This document shows, in pieces, positions 21,640 through 33,449 of a stretch of 64,000 bases of DNA. The stretch's first letter is position 1. Each line of letters begins with the position of its first letter. The notes beneath the pieces are model-generated. The model was not told where the DNA came from, searched no databases, and worked only from the letters and a program-made list of their open reading frames with translations. A program made the position numbers and the translations under genes. Source of the DNA: Phyto melanocephala (lineage: Eukaryota; Arthropoda; Insecta; Diptera; Rhinophoridae); contig OW799233.1 in the NCBI GenBank assembly GCA_941918925.1, positions 139,316,223 to 139,380,222 of the forward strand, in the 5' to 3' direction.

Positions 21640-23930
21640 TTAAATAAATGGCACTTTAGATTTTGATAAAAGTACGATTGAAAATCACTCTATTTGGTTA
21701 GTGACGAAAATCTACTTTTAAGGCAATTTTTTAAAGCACATCACTAATAATATTTGCATAATAAAATCTATATCAACAAAAACCAAATATCGTTTTTTAA
21801 TAATCACGTCACTTAAGAACAGCAGCACCGATTTCGCAATGTTACTTAAATGTTTTAAATAATCCAAAATTTACTACGCTCATTTTTACGCCCTTTTTTT
21901 TAATTAACCTTAAATAAAGGAATGGCTTCACCGACATGTCTAATTTTTTAAAATAATGTATGAAGCCGACATTTCCTCTTAAACTTTTAAGTGGATATGG
22001 CAAATTTTCTCCTATACAAAATCAATTTTTTTTCCAGCATAACCAGCTTACTATCTTTAAAGCTCGCTTTAAATATTTAACCAACAACTTTTTTATACAT
22101 ACATACAGTTTAAAAGGAGCTAGCAAAAGCAATGGGCGTGGCACCTCAATAAAAAGAAAATACATTTCATTAGATATCTACAAGACTATCTTAAAACTTT
22201 GTGTGTTTTATCTTTACCTTGTTTGTCTTATTCCCACCAAAAAACTATACGATAGGAGCAACGGAAGTGTAATTCCCTAGAACAAAATTCATTATATGAT
22301 TTATTTTAGGAACAATAAATGTTAGAATGGTCAATCTTGGTATTAGATATTTTAATAAAAATTGTTAAATTGATTTCACTTAAAAGATACGATTAAATTA
22401 GGGGTCGTGTTACCTCCCATACAAAAAAATATATGTAAAGGCATATCTGCAGAATTAAAATTATTCTAGGCTTAAGATTCTGTGTAATTGGCTACCACAT
22501 TAGTTTAATTTTTCGGACGAAAAATCGATAGGATCAAAGCAAACTACATAGTGTCCTCCCATATAAAAAAAAATTGGGACGAGCCATTTTTAATAACAAT
22601 GTCGTAAAATGAATCAAACATGGTAATGATCGGAGAAACTGGATATCCCTCCACGGTACGATTGAAGTACTTTATATGAAAACTATTGAATACCTAACAA
22701 ATTGATACATTAAAATCAAGATCCTTATAAACACAATGCAAAAACTTCCTTAAGGCCAGTAAAGCGGTTCGCATTTTGTTAGTAAACGCTATAATTTTTT
22801 TGTTGTGCTTCAGTAATTGTGAGTTAATATACAGAAAATTTCTTCTTTTCTGAATAAGAAAATTGGGTTACATTTGGACTGTTAGGTCGACTTAAAAACA
22901 CAAATGGTTGAGTAAGTTTATCTTTTAGGATTAAGAAATAGAAAAATGTTAACAAAACAAATTTTTTTTTTCTGTTTAAAAAAAGATGCTCTTATATAAT
23001 AATGTTTTATTCTGACGTAAAATTTCACTTATGGCATTTGCAATCTCAATTCTTGGCAACCATATTGCAAAATCGAAAAGAAATCAGCTTTAATTTAAAA
23101 AAAATTTTTGCTTTAAAATTATTTGCTTTGATTTATATTAAAAGAAATTACCAAGGTTAGAAAAACAACCCAAAAAATTCTTAAATCTACGGAAGACTGG
23201 TTCAGCCTTTTTTTACAAGGTGTTAGAAATATTTTAAAAGAGTTATCGATGTCCCATATAAATGATCATTATGTATGGGACATTTTTAAGCCTAATCTGA
23301 TACAAACTTTGATTACATATTCAAAAAAGACACAGTTTATTTTGATGGATGTATAACATTTAAAAATTACAAAAAGCAGTTTAGGCCAGACTTTATGTTT
23401 AAAGTTACTTTTTCGTTTTCTTAAAGCCTTATAAAAACATTTAAAGTGAAGTGTTTATAGAGTAATAACTAGCAAGTGTTTATAATATTGTAAAAATTTT
23501 AAGAAAATGTTTGCTCGTTAACAACAGCAAATTCAAACAAAAATTAATTTTGACCTAAATTTAAGTGATGTTTTTTCTTCCCCCACCACTGCTTTAATTT
23601 TTCTTTTCCGCTCAAAATAAAAAACTTTTAATTTTTTTGTTTCAAGGCTTTTTTGTTATTCTTTAAAGAAAAGAAACAAAAAAATATAAGTGATTATAAC
23701 GAAATTATTAACATCAATTACTTTATCCTTGTGTTTTATTGTGGGCAATTTTATTAATTTTCGTTAAAAGAAAATTTTTAAAATATGAAAAAGAAATATC
23801 AAATAAAAATATTTTTTTCTTAAATTTAAAAAAAAATTTTAATATATTTGATAGTAGCGACGTATTTAAGAAAAAATAGTCGTGTTTTTCAGTAGTTAGG
23901 CGAGGCATGTGTCAGTGCCAAAATGGGGAA
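21640..23930. other. Non-coding DNA with old family A-like satellite traces
   Basis: At 22130-22150 the block GGGCGTGGCACCTCAAT matches the satellite of family A. Further phrases such as CCTCCCATATAAA near 22555 suggest a strongly diverged copy of the same material. The rest shows no features. Confidence 0.4.
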
Positions 23931-24078
23931 AAACGAGTAAGAGCACTATATTCGGCTGTGCCGAATCTTTTATACCCACCACCAATTTTGTGTACATTTA
24001 AAGCAAAATATTTATTATTTTGTTAATCGCTATGGAATAATCTCTTTATAATAAAATATGTATCATTTTCTTTGTAGA

Positions 24079-24682
24079 GGGTGATTAAATCTTAAGGGCC
24101 CATGTTGAAGGTGAACTACACTTAGACTTTAAATTTGATTTCTGCATTTCATTTGAGATTTCTCAATCTCAAACTTACTCAATTTGATCCGTGGAAAGAT
24201 ACGCAAATGAACAACGCTTTAAAGTTATTCAGTTTTTTTATAAAAATTAGCGTTCAAATCAAAATGCATTTTGTGTACTTTGTGATTCTTTTGGTCAACA
24301 TAATTGTTCAAATTCGTCCACAATCGGGAGAACTCTAAAAAATATTTAAATTTCTGCAAAACAGGTCTGTATAAAATGTTAGAAAATCTTTGAATGCCAT
24401 CTTAGTTAGTTGAATGGAAGCTATTGCTGTTTTTCGCGATAGTGTGGCAAAAGAGAGTCATCATCATGCCCAATTGAGCATCAACATTGTCATTGAAAAT
24501 TTGGACCATAAGATAGGTGAGTGGCGCTAAGGATGGGGGGGGGGGGGGTCATTTGGCCGAGATTTTGTTAAATACATAAGTGAACCATACAAATATTATC
24601 ATTTTAAAAAGAAATGATAATAATTTCTTAAATAATTTGTGTTTTATTAAAAATCAACATCGGCCCTTCAAGTTTAACCACC
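24079..24682 (+). mobile_element. Internally deleted mariner derivative nested in family A
   Basis: The ends form an imperfect inverted repeat: GGGTGATTAAATCTTAAGGG at the left and CCCTTCAAGTTTAACCACC at the right, with an ATGTTGA continuation. Inside, frames show a mariner N terminus (EQRFKVIQFF, HNCSNSSTIGR-like) and the C-terminal signature GGHLAEILLNT with stop at 24577-24579. The catalytic middle is missing. The same insert, shorter and inverted, lies at 52338-52862, so the insertion predates family A amplification. Confidence 0.7.
24535..24548 (+). repeat. G14 homopolymer
   Basis: Fourteen consecutive G residues sit exactly at the Gly-Gly codons of the mariner GGHL motif. The sister copy has six C residues on the opposite strand near 52456, so the run has expanded. 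It could form a quadruplex or reflect a sequencing artefact. Confidence 0.9.
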
Positions 24683-25775
24683 GTTAATAACTTCGATATG
24701 ATAGTAAAATGTTTTCGTAAATTTAGTGAAAGTGGGCGTTAAAGTAGGCATGTCAATAAAGTTTCTGCTAATAAATACAGTTTGTATATAATATAGTCCT
24801 TTATTTTTTCAAAAACTTTGTCAATAGAGAAATTACATGAATTTAAGATAAACCGTTATATGGGAGGTAGGCGTTAAAGTAGGCGGGTCACCTAAACTTT
24901 TTGGCACAACAATTACACTGATTAGAAAGATATATGTAGCAAATTTCATCATCATACCGCTAATTTTGTCGGTTTTATTAGCATTTAAATTTCATTAAGG
25001 GTAGATAGCGTGAAAATTGGGCGTTATAGTAGGCGTCTCAAAGTTAGTTTTGCTAATGAGTACAGCTTAGATATTTCAATAAAATCCTTATTATTCCAAA
25101 ATTTTTTTTAATAGAGAAATTATATGAGTTTCAGTTAAAACGTTATATGGGAGTTGGGTATAAAAGTGGACGTGGCACCCTAATTTTCTGACACAGTAAT
25201 TAGATTTCCTAGAAGGATATATGTAGCAAAATTTATCATCGTACCTCCAATTTTGGCGGTTTTATGAGCTTTTAAATTTCATTAACGGTAGATAACGTGA
25301 AAAGTGGGCGTTATAGTAGGCGTGTCAAAGTTGTTTTTGCGAATGAGTACAACTGAGGTGTTTCAATATAGCCCTTTATTAATCCAAAATGTTTACTAAT
25401 AGAGAAATTATATGAATTTTAGATAAAACGTAATATGGGAGGTGGGCGTAAAAGTGGGCGTGGCACCTCAATTTTCTAAGACAGTAATGACATTGCCTAG
25501 GGGGATATACGTAGCGAATTTTATCATCATACCTCTAATTTTGGCGGTTTTATGAGCTTTTAAATTTCATTAACGGTAGATAACGTGAAAAGTGGGCGTT
25601 ATAGTAGGCATGTCAAAGTTATTTTTTGCGAATGAGTACGACTGAGGTGTTTCAATATAGCCCTTTATTAATCCAAAATCTTTACTAATAGAGAAATTAT
25701 ATGAATTTTAGATAAAACGTTATATGGGAGGTGGGCGTAAAAGTGGGCGTGGCACATTGATTTTCCGTTAAAAAA
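24683..25775 (+). repeat. 287-bp tandem satellite inside family A
   Basis: The landmark GGGCGTTA(A/T)AGTAGGC recurs at about 24734, 25019, 25306 and 25593, a period of 285-287 bp. Each unit also carries GAGAAATTATATGAATTT, GGGAGGTGGGCGTAAAAGTG and TTTTGGCGGTTTTATGAGC blocks. About 3.7 units are present. The reversed family A copy (52100-52337) has only one. Confidence 0.88.
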
Positions 25776-26368
25776 AAGCGTCTCACCAAAAAGCAAAGTG
25801 TGCAAAATTTCAGAGTCATACATCCAATTTTGTTGCATTTATGACGTTTTTGTTTTTAAATATACCGAAAAATACACTGTGCGGTATAAATTTTCGTACA
25901 TTTTGATCGATAACTCCTCTCCTAATGCATAGATTTAAACAATTTTCGGGGAAAAATATTGTTTTTCTCAGGAAATATATATTCGAAGTTTCATGAGTCT
26001 ACGTTAAGGCGTTTGGACACAATTTCATTTTATTCGATGTTCGAAGGACACGGTTTTTTCGACCTACTCTTGCTTTTCGAGCTATAACTCTCTTCCTAAT
26101 ATTCCGATTTAGCCCATTTTCAATACCAAACAAACCTTGTCTATAAGAAAGATTCTGGCAAAATTTGAGCCCCTAGCTTTTTCGGTGCGACCCCTATCGT
26201 GCTTTCAACAGACGGACAGACGGACGGACATAGCTAGATCGTCATCAAATCAAACCCTGATTCAGAATATATATACTTTATGGGGTCTAAAATGGATATT
26301 TCGATGTGTTACAAACGGAATGACAAAATGAATATACCCCCACCATTTTTTTGGTGGCGGGTATAAAA

Positions 26369-27690
26369 AGTTAGGCTTTTAAATATGTATAGACTATAAA
26401 ATAAACAACACTTGCAAAGCATTCAATTTTATTATCCAAGACTGTACTGCTTGAGTTATGTGTTTTCTAAATTATGTTCATTTTATGGTAGTCGTAGTCG
26501 ACCGAACTGTTGCTATCGCATCGTTATCACTTTATACACCAAACTGCGTGCGAAAAGTGCATGGATAATATTGCTTCTCTGGGCTGATACTGCATTGGAA
26601 CATTCTTTTTCAAGAACGATGAAAATTGAAACTTTACACCCACCAACTTTTTTTTGCCTAAAAGAGAAAAAGTAGGCTTGGTTGACAGTTTTCCTTCTGG
26701 AAAATGATTTTTTTTTTAATAATTTTCAGCAATGCGTAAAAGTCAATGGGAATTGACATGTGCCACCAATCGAAGAAAATTATACCATTCTATGATAAAA
26801 GTATTTTTTTCTGTTCCAAATATTTTTTAGGTATAAAAATACTCATGCATGTATTACCCACAAATAATTTAATTCAATTTTGTTATATATAAAACTAACG
26901 CGAATAATAGTTTTTGTTCAATAAGTTTTTCTAAATATTTCCAAATTCCCTAAATAAATAAAAATATACCAAATACAAAGAATAATTTTGTCAATTTTAA
27001 ATTTTTTTTTTTAAATTGAATACAATTTTTTTAAAAGGATGCAACAACATTGTGTATGGTTTGTCGTATTCCAAGAATAGAAATAAACTAATTTATTTTA
27101 GACAAATTGAATAAAAGTCAATTTGGCTGTATTGAATTTGACTAAGTAAGCTTCTCTAATTCTTAATGACATTACATAATTTGACTAAAGCAAAAATGGT
27201 TAATTTCTACATTTATTAAATTTCGTAGGCTATTATTTAATTTACCATTCCTTTATTTAATTACACATGTTTCTTTTAAATTGTTAGTGCTTTTCTATTC
27301 AACTTGAATTTTTAAAATGTACTTGTTTTTAAACAAAGTAGTAAAATTCAACATGACTCTTGTTAAGTTGAAAATTTTTGTTAAATTCGCTTTAAATAAA
27401 CTAGATAATTCTAATGTCTGCTTCCATTAATTTCTGGGAGTATATATAGTGTGTTTAACAATGTGTTTAACAAATTTATGTAGATTGTTTATTTGTGACC
27501 AGCAGGGTCATGCTACAAAGAAGGATAGAAGAAATAATAAATAAGTTTCCATAACAAATGTTTCACTGACATCTATTAAATAAATTAATTACAGTTAGAA
27601 GAATTTATTTCCACCCATGTCGACAAGAGAATGTTATGGTTAAGTAGGTTTTTTTTCAAAAATTGATTTTAATATATTTTTTCAATTTCA
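26369..27690. other. AT-rich non-coding DNA
   Basis: An 87-codon frame at 26412-26675 has no recognisable motif and ends in a run of unrelated codons. I do not call it a gene. Nothing else is visible. Confidence 0.45.
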
Positions 27691-27697
27691 TATTTAT

Positions 27698-28290
27698 ACC
27701 CTTCACAGTAAGTGTATGGTTTGTCATTCCGTATGAAATTTCTACAATTTTCTATTCCGACCTCATAAAGTATATAATTGCTGAAAGCTTATGAATAGGA
27801 GAGTCAATTAAGCACTGTTCGATTGTCAGTCTATCCACGTGTCAGTATGTCCTTCTGTCCGTCTGCCCGTTTGTCCGCGTGTTTTTTGAAATCACATTTT
27901 TGAAGCCACCAGACATTTTCTAGACCCGTGTAATGTACCAAAATATCAAAAATATTCAGGAGCAGATTTTTGAAAATGAGATATGATAAACAAACCTAGA
28001 CCACCTCGTCTTTTCAAACCAGTGCAAACTGGATAAACGTAGGTTTTAATGCCAGTAAGAAATATTTTTAATTTATTTTTATTTAGTTCTTTTTATTATT
28101 TTCAAACATAGATACATCAACTTAATCTATAATTTTACAATAGGATATTTTTAAGGATAATGAAACATGTATGAATGTACGTTTTTCATATTAAAAGATG
28201 AGTGGTGATACAAACAACTGTTATTGTTATTTACGTTCTGAAAGGTTAATAAGATTCGGCACGGCCGAATATAGCACTCTTACTAGTTTG
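27698..28290 (-). repeat. Family B composite repeat
   Basis: Read on the plus strand it runs TATACCCTTCACA, GTTTGTCATTCCGT, CATAAAGTATATA, TCTGTCCGTCTGCCCG and TAAGATTCGGC-ACG-GCCGAATATAGCACTCTTAC. This is the inverse of the copy at 6185-6592. It is non-coding. Confidence 0.75.
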
Positions 28291-29975
28291 AATTCCTTAA
28301 GTTATATTCAGTTTTCATAAAGAGAACATTTACATATGTCTTGCAATATTTGGAGATTTACGAGAAGAATTGTAATTTAGTGTTTATTAGTGCTGTGCAC
28401 TATTATTTTGCAAACATACTGAGAAACCGCTGGCTTTATTTATTATTATCTTTTAAAATTTTTTATATTTGCAATATTCTGCATTGCATCCTCTATGTTC
28501 TATTTTTATTTGATAAAAGCCTCGCTCCTTGTTTATATTAGAAATTGATACAATGTCAAAATTGGTACCTTGTTTGATATTTAGAGTAGGCCAAATTTAG
28601 TTGACAAACCTAAAATGTTTATTACTTTTTTCTAGTTTTAATTTTTAAAATTTAGTTTTTGTTTTTCAGACAATAAATAATTTTATAACGCTATCACAGT
28701 TAGTGAAAGAATGCCTCAAAATTATTTACAATTATTATGTTCTTCAACGGTCTATTGTTACATTGTTATGTTAAAGCGGTTACTACACAGAAAAATTATG
28801 AAAAAAAATTAAAAAAAAACAATTGCCTAAACTTAATTTGTATTTCTATAAATTTATTGATTATTTTTCTAAATGCTTTCTTTAGTTCTCGTTTAAAAAA
28901 AAAAATAATATTAAAAAGAACAGATTTTTGTCTCACATCGTTTTGTTTAAATTTACAATTTTAATAAGAGGTCGTAATTCAAATACAGTTTTATTAAGTT
29001 TAAAAATTTTTATAATTGAATCGGAAGTTTTTTTAGTATTTTTGACACGAAATAGGTTTAGTGACACATTTTTCAATGTTTAAGTATTTAATCACATGGA
29101 AATACGTCTTGAGTTTTTTTTTCAAAAAAATTATGCATGCTGCACAAGAAAACACCTAAAAGGATCCACCCGTGTTTAATTTTAAAGTGAAGTTACTCAG
29201 TGGGTATCCAGGTTCTATAAATAGTTTTTTAGAAAAAAGTTGCTTTCTTTAAAGGCTGCAACTATTTTTTGATTAATGTATAAGCTTAGAATTTTTTGAA
29301 ATATTTTTAAATTAGAAATCTTTAAGTATTTGATAAATCCTTGAAGTTAATGAAGTATTAAGAGAAACAATTACAAATAAATATATTATGTTTGCTTTAT
29401 CGTCGGCTTAATATGTAAACCTGATGACATGTGGTACAAAAATATATGCCTTGTCGACCAGCATGTTATTTTTTTTTTCAATTAAAGTCTTTATGTATGT
29501 AAATAAGTTTGATAATATAAACTGCTAAATCCTCTCAAAGAAAAAACTTTGTAAAGACTGCTCAGTCCAGTACAATATTAGTTTAGTGTTTATAACTAAA
29601 TCTTATATTTACTAACAATTAAAACGATTTTTACTTTTTAAGATTGTATTCATACATAAAGAACACCATAAAATAAACCAACTATATTTTTGGTTTTCCT
29701 CTCAAGCTACAAACATGAAATATAAGAAGTTTTTTGTCTCTCATGTAAAATTGTAAAATTTTGCTAAAAGGGAGTTAGTAGGTTTACATATTAAGCCGGC
29801 GATATATTATTATAAGAAATTTAAAAAAAATTAAGATTAACACTTTGAATTGCAATATTACTTATAGAAAGCTATAAATAAGCTTAATAGTTTTACGTCC
29901 ATATTTATAAAAAAATTTCTAAGTTTATTAAAGGTTTATAAAACAAAGTTTTTATACAAAATTTGCTTTATAAAT
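28291..29975. other. AT-rich non-coding DNA
   Basis: Only low-complexity frames are present, rich in Phe, Leu, Asn and Lys. No transposon or RNA gene is recognised. Confidence 0.5.
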
Positions 29976-29978
29976 TAC

Positions 29979-30350
29979 TAGCTTGTGCTCGCGACTTCGT
30001 CGTCTTAGTATTAACTTAGATTGTTATTTATATGTTTGTCAAATTAATCCAAATATTCACAGTATTAGTAGGATTATTAATTTGAAAATTTAAATTTAAA
30101 AATAAAAAAGAAAAGTTAAAACTTGCAACAAAAATAAAAATTTTACAAAACAAACAACCCGTTTAGGCTGTGATGATGAGTTTGCCAACGACTTCGCCAG
30201 GTTGTCGTGATAAAAAGTTTCCTATGTATTAATCTAGGTTATTTCTCTCTATGTGCCGAATTTCATTTACTTCCGTTCAGCCGTTTTTGCGTGATTAAGT
30301 AACAAATATCCAAACATTTAAACATTCACATTTATTATATTAGTAAGACT
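29979..30350 (+). repeat. Repeat C (ACTAGCTTGTG...TATTAGTA), near full length
   Basis: It starts ACTAGCTTGTGCTCGCGACT, passes CGTTCAGCCGTTTTTGCGTG and ends AACATTCACATTTATTATATTAGTAAG. Related ends occur at 47100-47160, 47254-47512, 48090-48168 and 56907. The conserved 3' part is of the type seen at LINE 3' ends, but no protein is left and I cannot name the family. Confidence 0.6.
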
Positions 30351-30835
30351 AATAAATTTAGAAAAAGGAAATTGATATTGAATTTTTTTTTTTTAACCAA
30401 TGATTAAAAAAATTTACTTTTAAAAATTGTACCATATTTTTTATTGCAAAAAATATTTTTCAGTTAACGAAAAGTTTTTAGTTACGAAAACGTGGGACAG
30501 TTTTATATTAAAAATATTGACATACTTTAGCATTTCCTCAATTTTTGATTATGAAATGTTTTTTTTAAGAAACTATTTGCTAATAAAATTTTGTTTAAAA
30601 AAAATATTTTTCACTTATAGAAATGAAGTTTGTTTAAAAATATATATACAAAATTTACAAAGTAGGAAAGCATATAATTAAATATTTATAAATATTTTCA
30701 AAATATATTTTCATTTTTTTATGTTATAAATAAAGTTTAAAAAATTCTCTTTCTACAGGAAAGCTTAACGTCATATGGAGTTTTATTTTTTATTAAACAC
30801 AACTTATTCTTCTTAAATAAATCAAATAAAACAAG

Positions 30836-31665
30836 CAAAAGTGCTATATTAGGCCATGCCTAATCTTATATACCCTTCACAATGTGTAGTCATGCAATAA
30901 CAGTAGTTTGTATCACCATTCATCTCATATGAAATACGTACATACATATAAAAAACATACATATATAAAAACATCCCATTGTAAAATTAAAAATTAACGT
31001 ATGTATGTTAAAAAAAAATTAAAAAAAAATAAAAAAAATAAAAAAAAAATTAAAAAAAAAATGAAAAAAAAAAATTTAAAAAAAAATCATAAAACAAAAA
31101 TAATTAAAATATAAATAATAAATATAAAACAAAAAAATTAAAAAAAAATATTAATAAAAATATAAATATAAATAATATATTAAATAAAAAATAAAAAAAA
31201 AATATATAAAAAAAAAATTTAAAAAAAAATTTTAAAAACTTAAAAAAAACTTTTTTTTTTGCCTCAGCTGGGATTCGATCCCATATTTTCTCTAACCAGT
31301 ATAAACGTTTGTATGTATGTATGTTGTTGTTGTAATGTTGTTTTTGTGAAAGAAAAATCGAGGTGGTCGTGGGTTTTTGCTCATATCTCAGTTGTTTATG
31401 TACCGATGGTTCTGATTTTCAATACCGATCTACTCCCGAATATTTCTGATATTTTTATACCTCACCCGGGTCCAAGTGATTTCGGGGGGCTTCAAAAAGT
31501 TGATTTCAACATACACACGGACAGACGGACAGACTGACAGGGCTTAATCGACTCCCCTATTCATAAGCTTTCAGAAAATATATACTTTATGGGGTCGGAA
31601 ATGAAAATTGTAGAAATTTTACACGGAATGACAAACCCTTTTTCACTGTGTGAAGGGTATAAAAA
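30836..31665 (+). repeat. Family B composite repeat, long form with A-tract expansion
   Basis: The left end has AAGCAAAAGTGCTATATTAGGCC (hairpin partly decayed) and TATACCCTTCACAATG. About 240 bp of A-rich tracts (31010-31250) are inserted where the short copy at 6185-6592 has none. The remaining B blocks to GTGTGAAGGGTATAAAAA follow. It forms an inverted pair with 31911-32750. Confidence 0.75.
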
Positions 31666-31910
31666 TTAAATTAAATTAAGCCTTATTGTGAATTCTGGCT
31701 TACCCATAATGAGAAATTTTTAAAATAAAAAATAAAATAAATAATAATAAATAAAAAAAATAATTTTTAAAATAATTAGGAAAGACACACTTTTAGTAAG
31801 AAATATTTAACTGAAATTATATAACACACAAGTTGAGAAAAGTCAGCTTAAAATCTTACGGTGCACTACACAATATTTTTTTTATTTTTTTTGTACAGTT
31901 TTTTTTTTTT

Positions 31911-32750
31911 TATACCCTTCACACAGTGAAAAAGGGTATATATAGGTTTGTCATTCCGTGTGAAATTTCTACAATTTTCATTTCCGACCCCATAAAGTAT
32001 ATATTTTCTGAAAGCTTATGAATAGGGGAGTCGATTAAGCTCTGTCCGTCTGTCCGTGTGTATGTTGAAATCAACTTTTTGAAGCCCCCCGACATAGGTT
32101 GGACCCGGGTAAGGTATTAAAATATCAGAAATATTCGGGAGTAGATCGGTATTGAAAATCAGAAACATCGGTACATAAACAACTGAGATATGAGCAAAAA
32201 CCCACGACCACCTCGATTTTTTTTCACAAAAACAACATTACAACAACAACATACATACATACAAACGTGTATACTAGTTAGAGAAAACGTGGCATCGAAT
32301 ACCAGCTGAGGAAAAAAAAAAATTTTTTTTAATTTTTTTTTAATTTTTTTTTTTATTTTTTATTTAATATATTATTTATATTTTTATTATTATTTTTTTT
32401 TTTAAATTTTGTTTTTTTTAATTTTTTTTTGTTTTGTATATATTATATACATAATAATTTTTATTTTAAAAAAATTTTTTTTTAAATTTTTTTTTTTAAA
32501 TTTTTTTTTTAATTTTTTTTAAAATTTTTTTTTAAAATTTTTTTAAAATTTTTTTTTTTTTTTTTTTTAACATACATACGTGAATTTATAATTTTACAAT
32601 GGGACGTTTTTATATATGTATGTTTTTATATGTATGTACGTATATCATATGGGATGAATGGTGACACAAACCACTGTTATTGCATGACTACACGTTGTGA
32701 AGGGTATATAAGATTCGGCATGGCCGAATATAGCGCTCTTACTTGTTTTT
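31911..32750 (-). repeat. Family B composite repeat, inverted partner
   Basis: This is the inverse copy of 30836-31665 after a 245-bp spacer, starting TATACCCTTCACACAGTG and ending with hairpin ATTCGGC-ATG-GCCGAAT and CGCTCTTACTTGTTTTT. T-rich tracts fill 32310-32570. The pair could pair intramolecularly over about 800 bp. Confidence 0.75.
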
Positions 32751-32866
32751 TCATAAAAACAACATTACAACAACATACATACATACAAACATGTATACTG
32801 GTTAGAGTAAACATGGCATCGAATCCCAGCTAAGCCAAAAAATTTTTTTTTTATATTTTTTTATTT

Positions 32867-33368
32867 TATATATTTAATTATCCAAGCCTAAGGTCATACA
32901 ACAGTTTTTATTCTTTTTTTTTTTTTTTTTATATATAAAAAGCAACACAATTTAAACAATATTTTATTTCTCAATATTTCGCTACTCCTTCGTGTAGCAT
33001 CTTCAGGAAAATTAATTAACAAATTAACAAAAATTAACAAATATTACAAAATTTTTCTTTTTTTTTTTTTATACTAATAATAAAAATTTTTGAAACAAAT
33101 TTCAGAAAATTGTCATACAAAAAATTATACACTAGTTTTTAGTTTTTATAGTATAATTTTTTAGTGTATAATTTTTTGTATGACAATTTTCTGAAATTTG
33201 TTTCAAAAATTTTTATTATTAGTATAAAAAAAAAAAAAAAAAAAGAAAAATTTTTTAATATTTGTTAATTTTTGTTAATTTGTTAATTAATTTTCCTGAA
33301 GATGCTACACGAAGGAGTAGCGAAATATTGAGAAATAAAATATTGTTTAAATTGTGTTGCTTTTTATA

Positions 33369-33403
<35 letters not shown>

Positions 33404-33449
33404 ATAAAAACTGTTGTATGACCTTAGGCTTGGATAATTAAATATATAA
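32867..33449. mobile_element. 583-bp near-perfect foldback element
   Basis: The left arm (32867-33134) and right arm (33162-33449) are inverse copies around a 27-base loop. They share TTAATTATCCAAGCCTAAGG, CGCTACTCCTTCGTGTAGC and ATTTTCTGAAATTTGTTTC and differ visibly only in A/T homopolymer length. Each arm carries the motif CCTGAAGATGCTAC...GTAGCGAAATATTG, discussed as hammerhead-like. A degraded relative of that motif occurs near 50440-50505. No protein is encoded. Inverted doubled copies are known for Penelope-like elements, which is one possible origin. Confidence 0.85.
33296..33325 (+). ncRNA. Hammerhead-like core motif, weak
   Basis: CTGAAGA is followed by the hairpin GCTAC/GTAGC (33304-33308 with 33317-33321) and GAAA. 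This is the CUGANGA-stem II-GAAA order of a hammerhead ribozyme, with the variable seventh core base changed. An AATATT palindrome could give stem III, but I cannot find a good stem I, so activity is doubtful. Confidence 0.35.

Larger units (their letters stand above)
23934..26368 (+). repeat. Family A composite repeat, longest copy
   Basis: It begins CGAGTAAGAGCACTATA and a terminal hairpin ATTCGGC-TGT-GCCGAAT, then TATACCCACCACC. A mariner-derived insert (24079-24682), a 287-bp satellite (24683-25775), and the block with CAGACGGACAGACGGACGG and AATATATATACTTTATGG follow. It ends CCCACCATTTTTTTGGTGGCGGGTATAAAAA. The copy at 51264-53009 has the same order with one satellite unit. No intact gene is present. 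The hairpin about 20 bases from one end recalls Helitron 3' ends, but a CTRR terminus and rolling-circle protein are not seen. Confidence 0.8.

Noticed and set aside
24683..25775. CRISPR-like array
   Set aside because: Units are contiguous 287-bp satellite repeats without unique spacers, inside a eukaryotic transposable element.
31259..31537. 92-codon plus-strand frame
   Set aside because: It runs through family B repeat blocks that are non-coding in all other copies.
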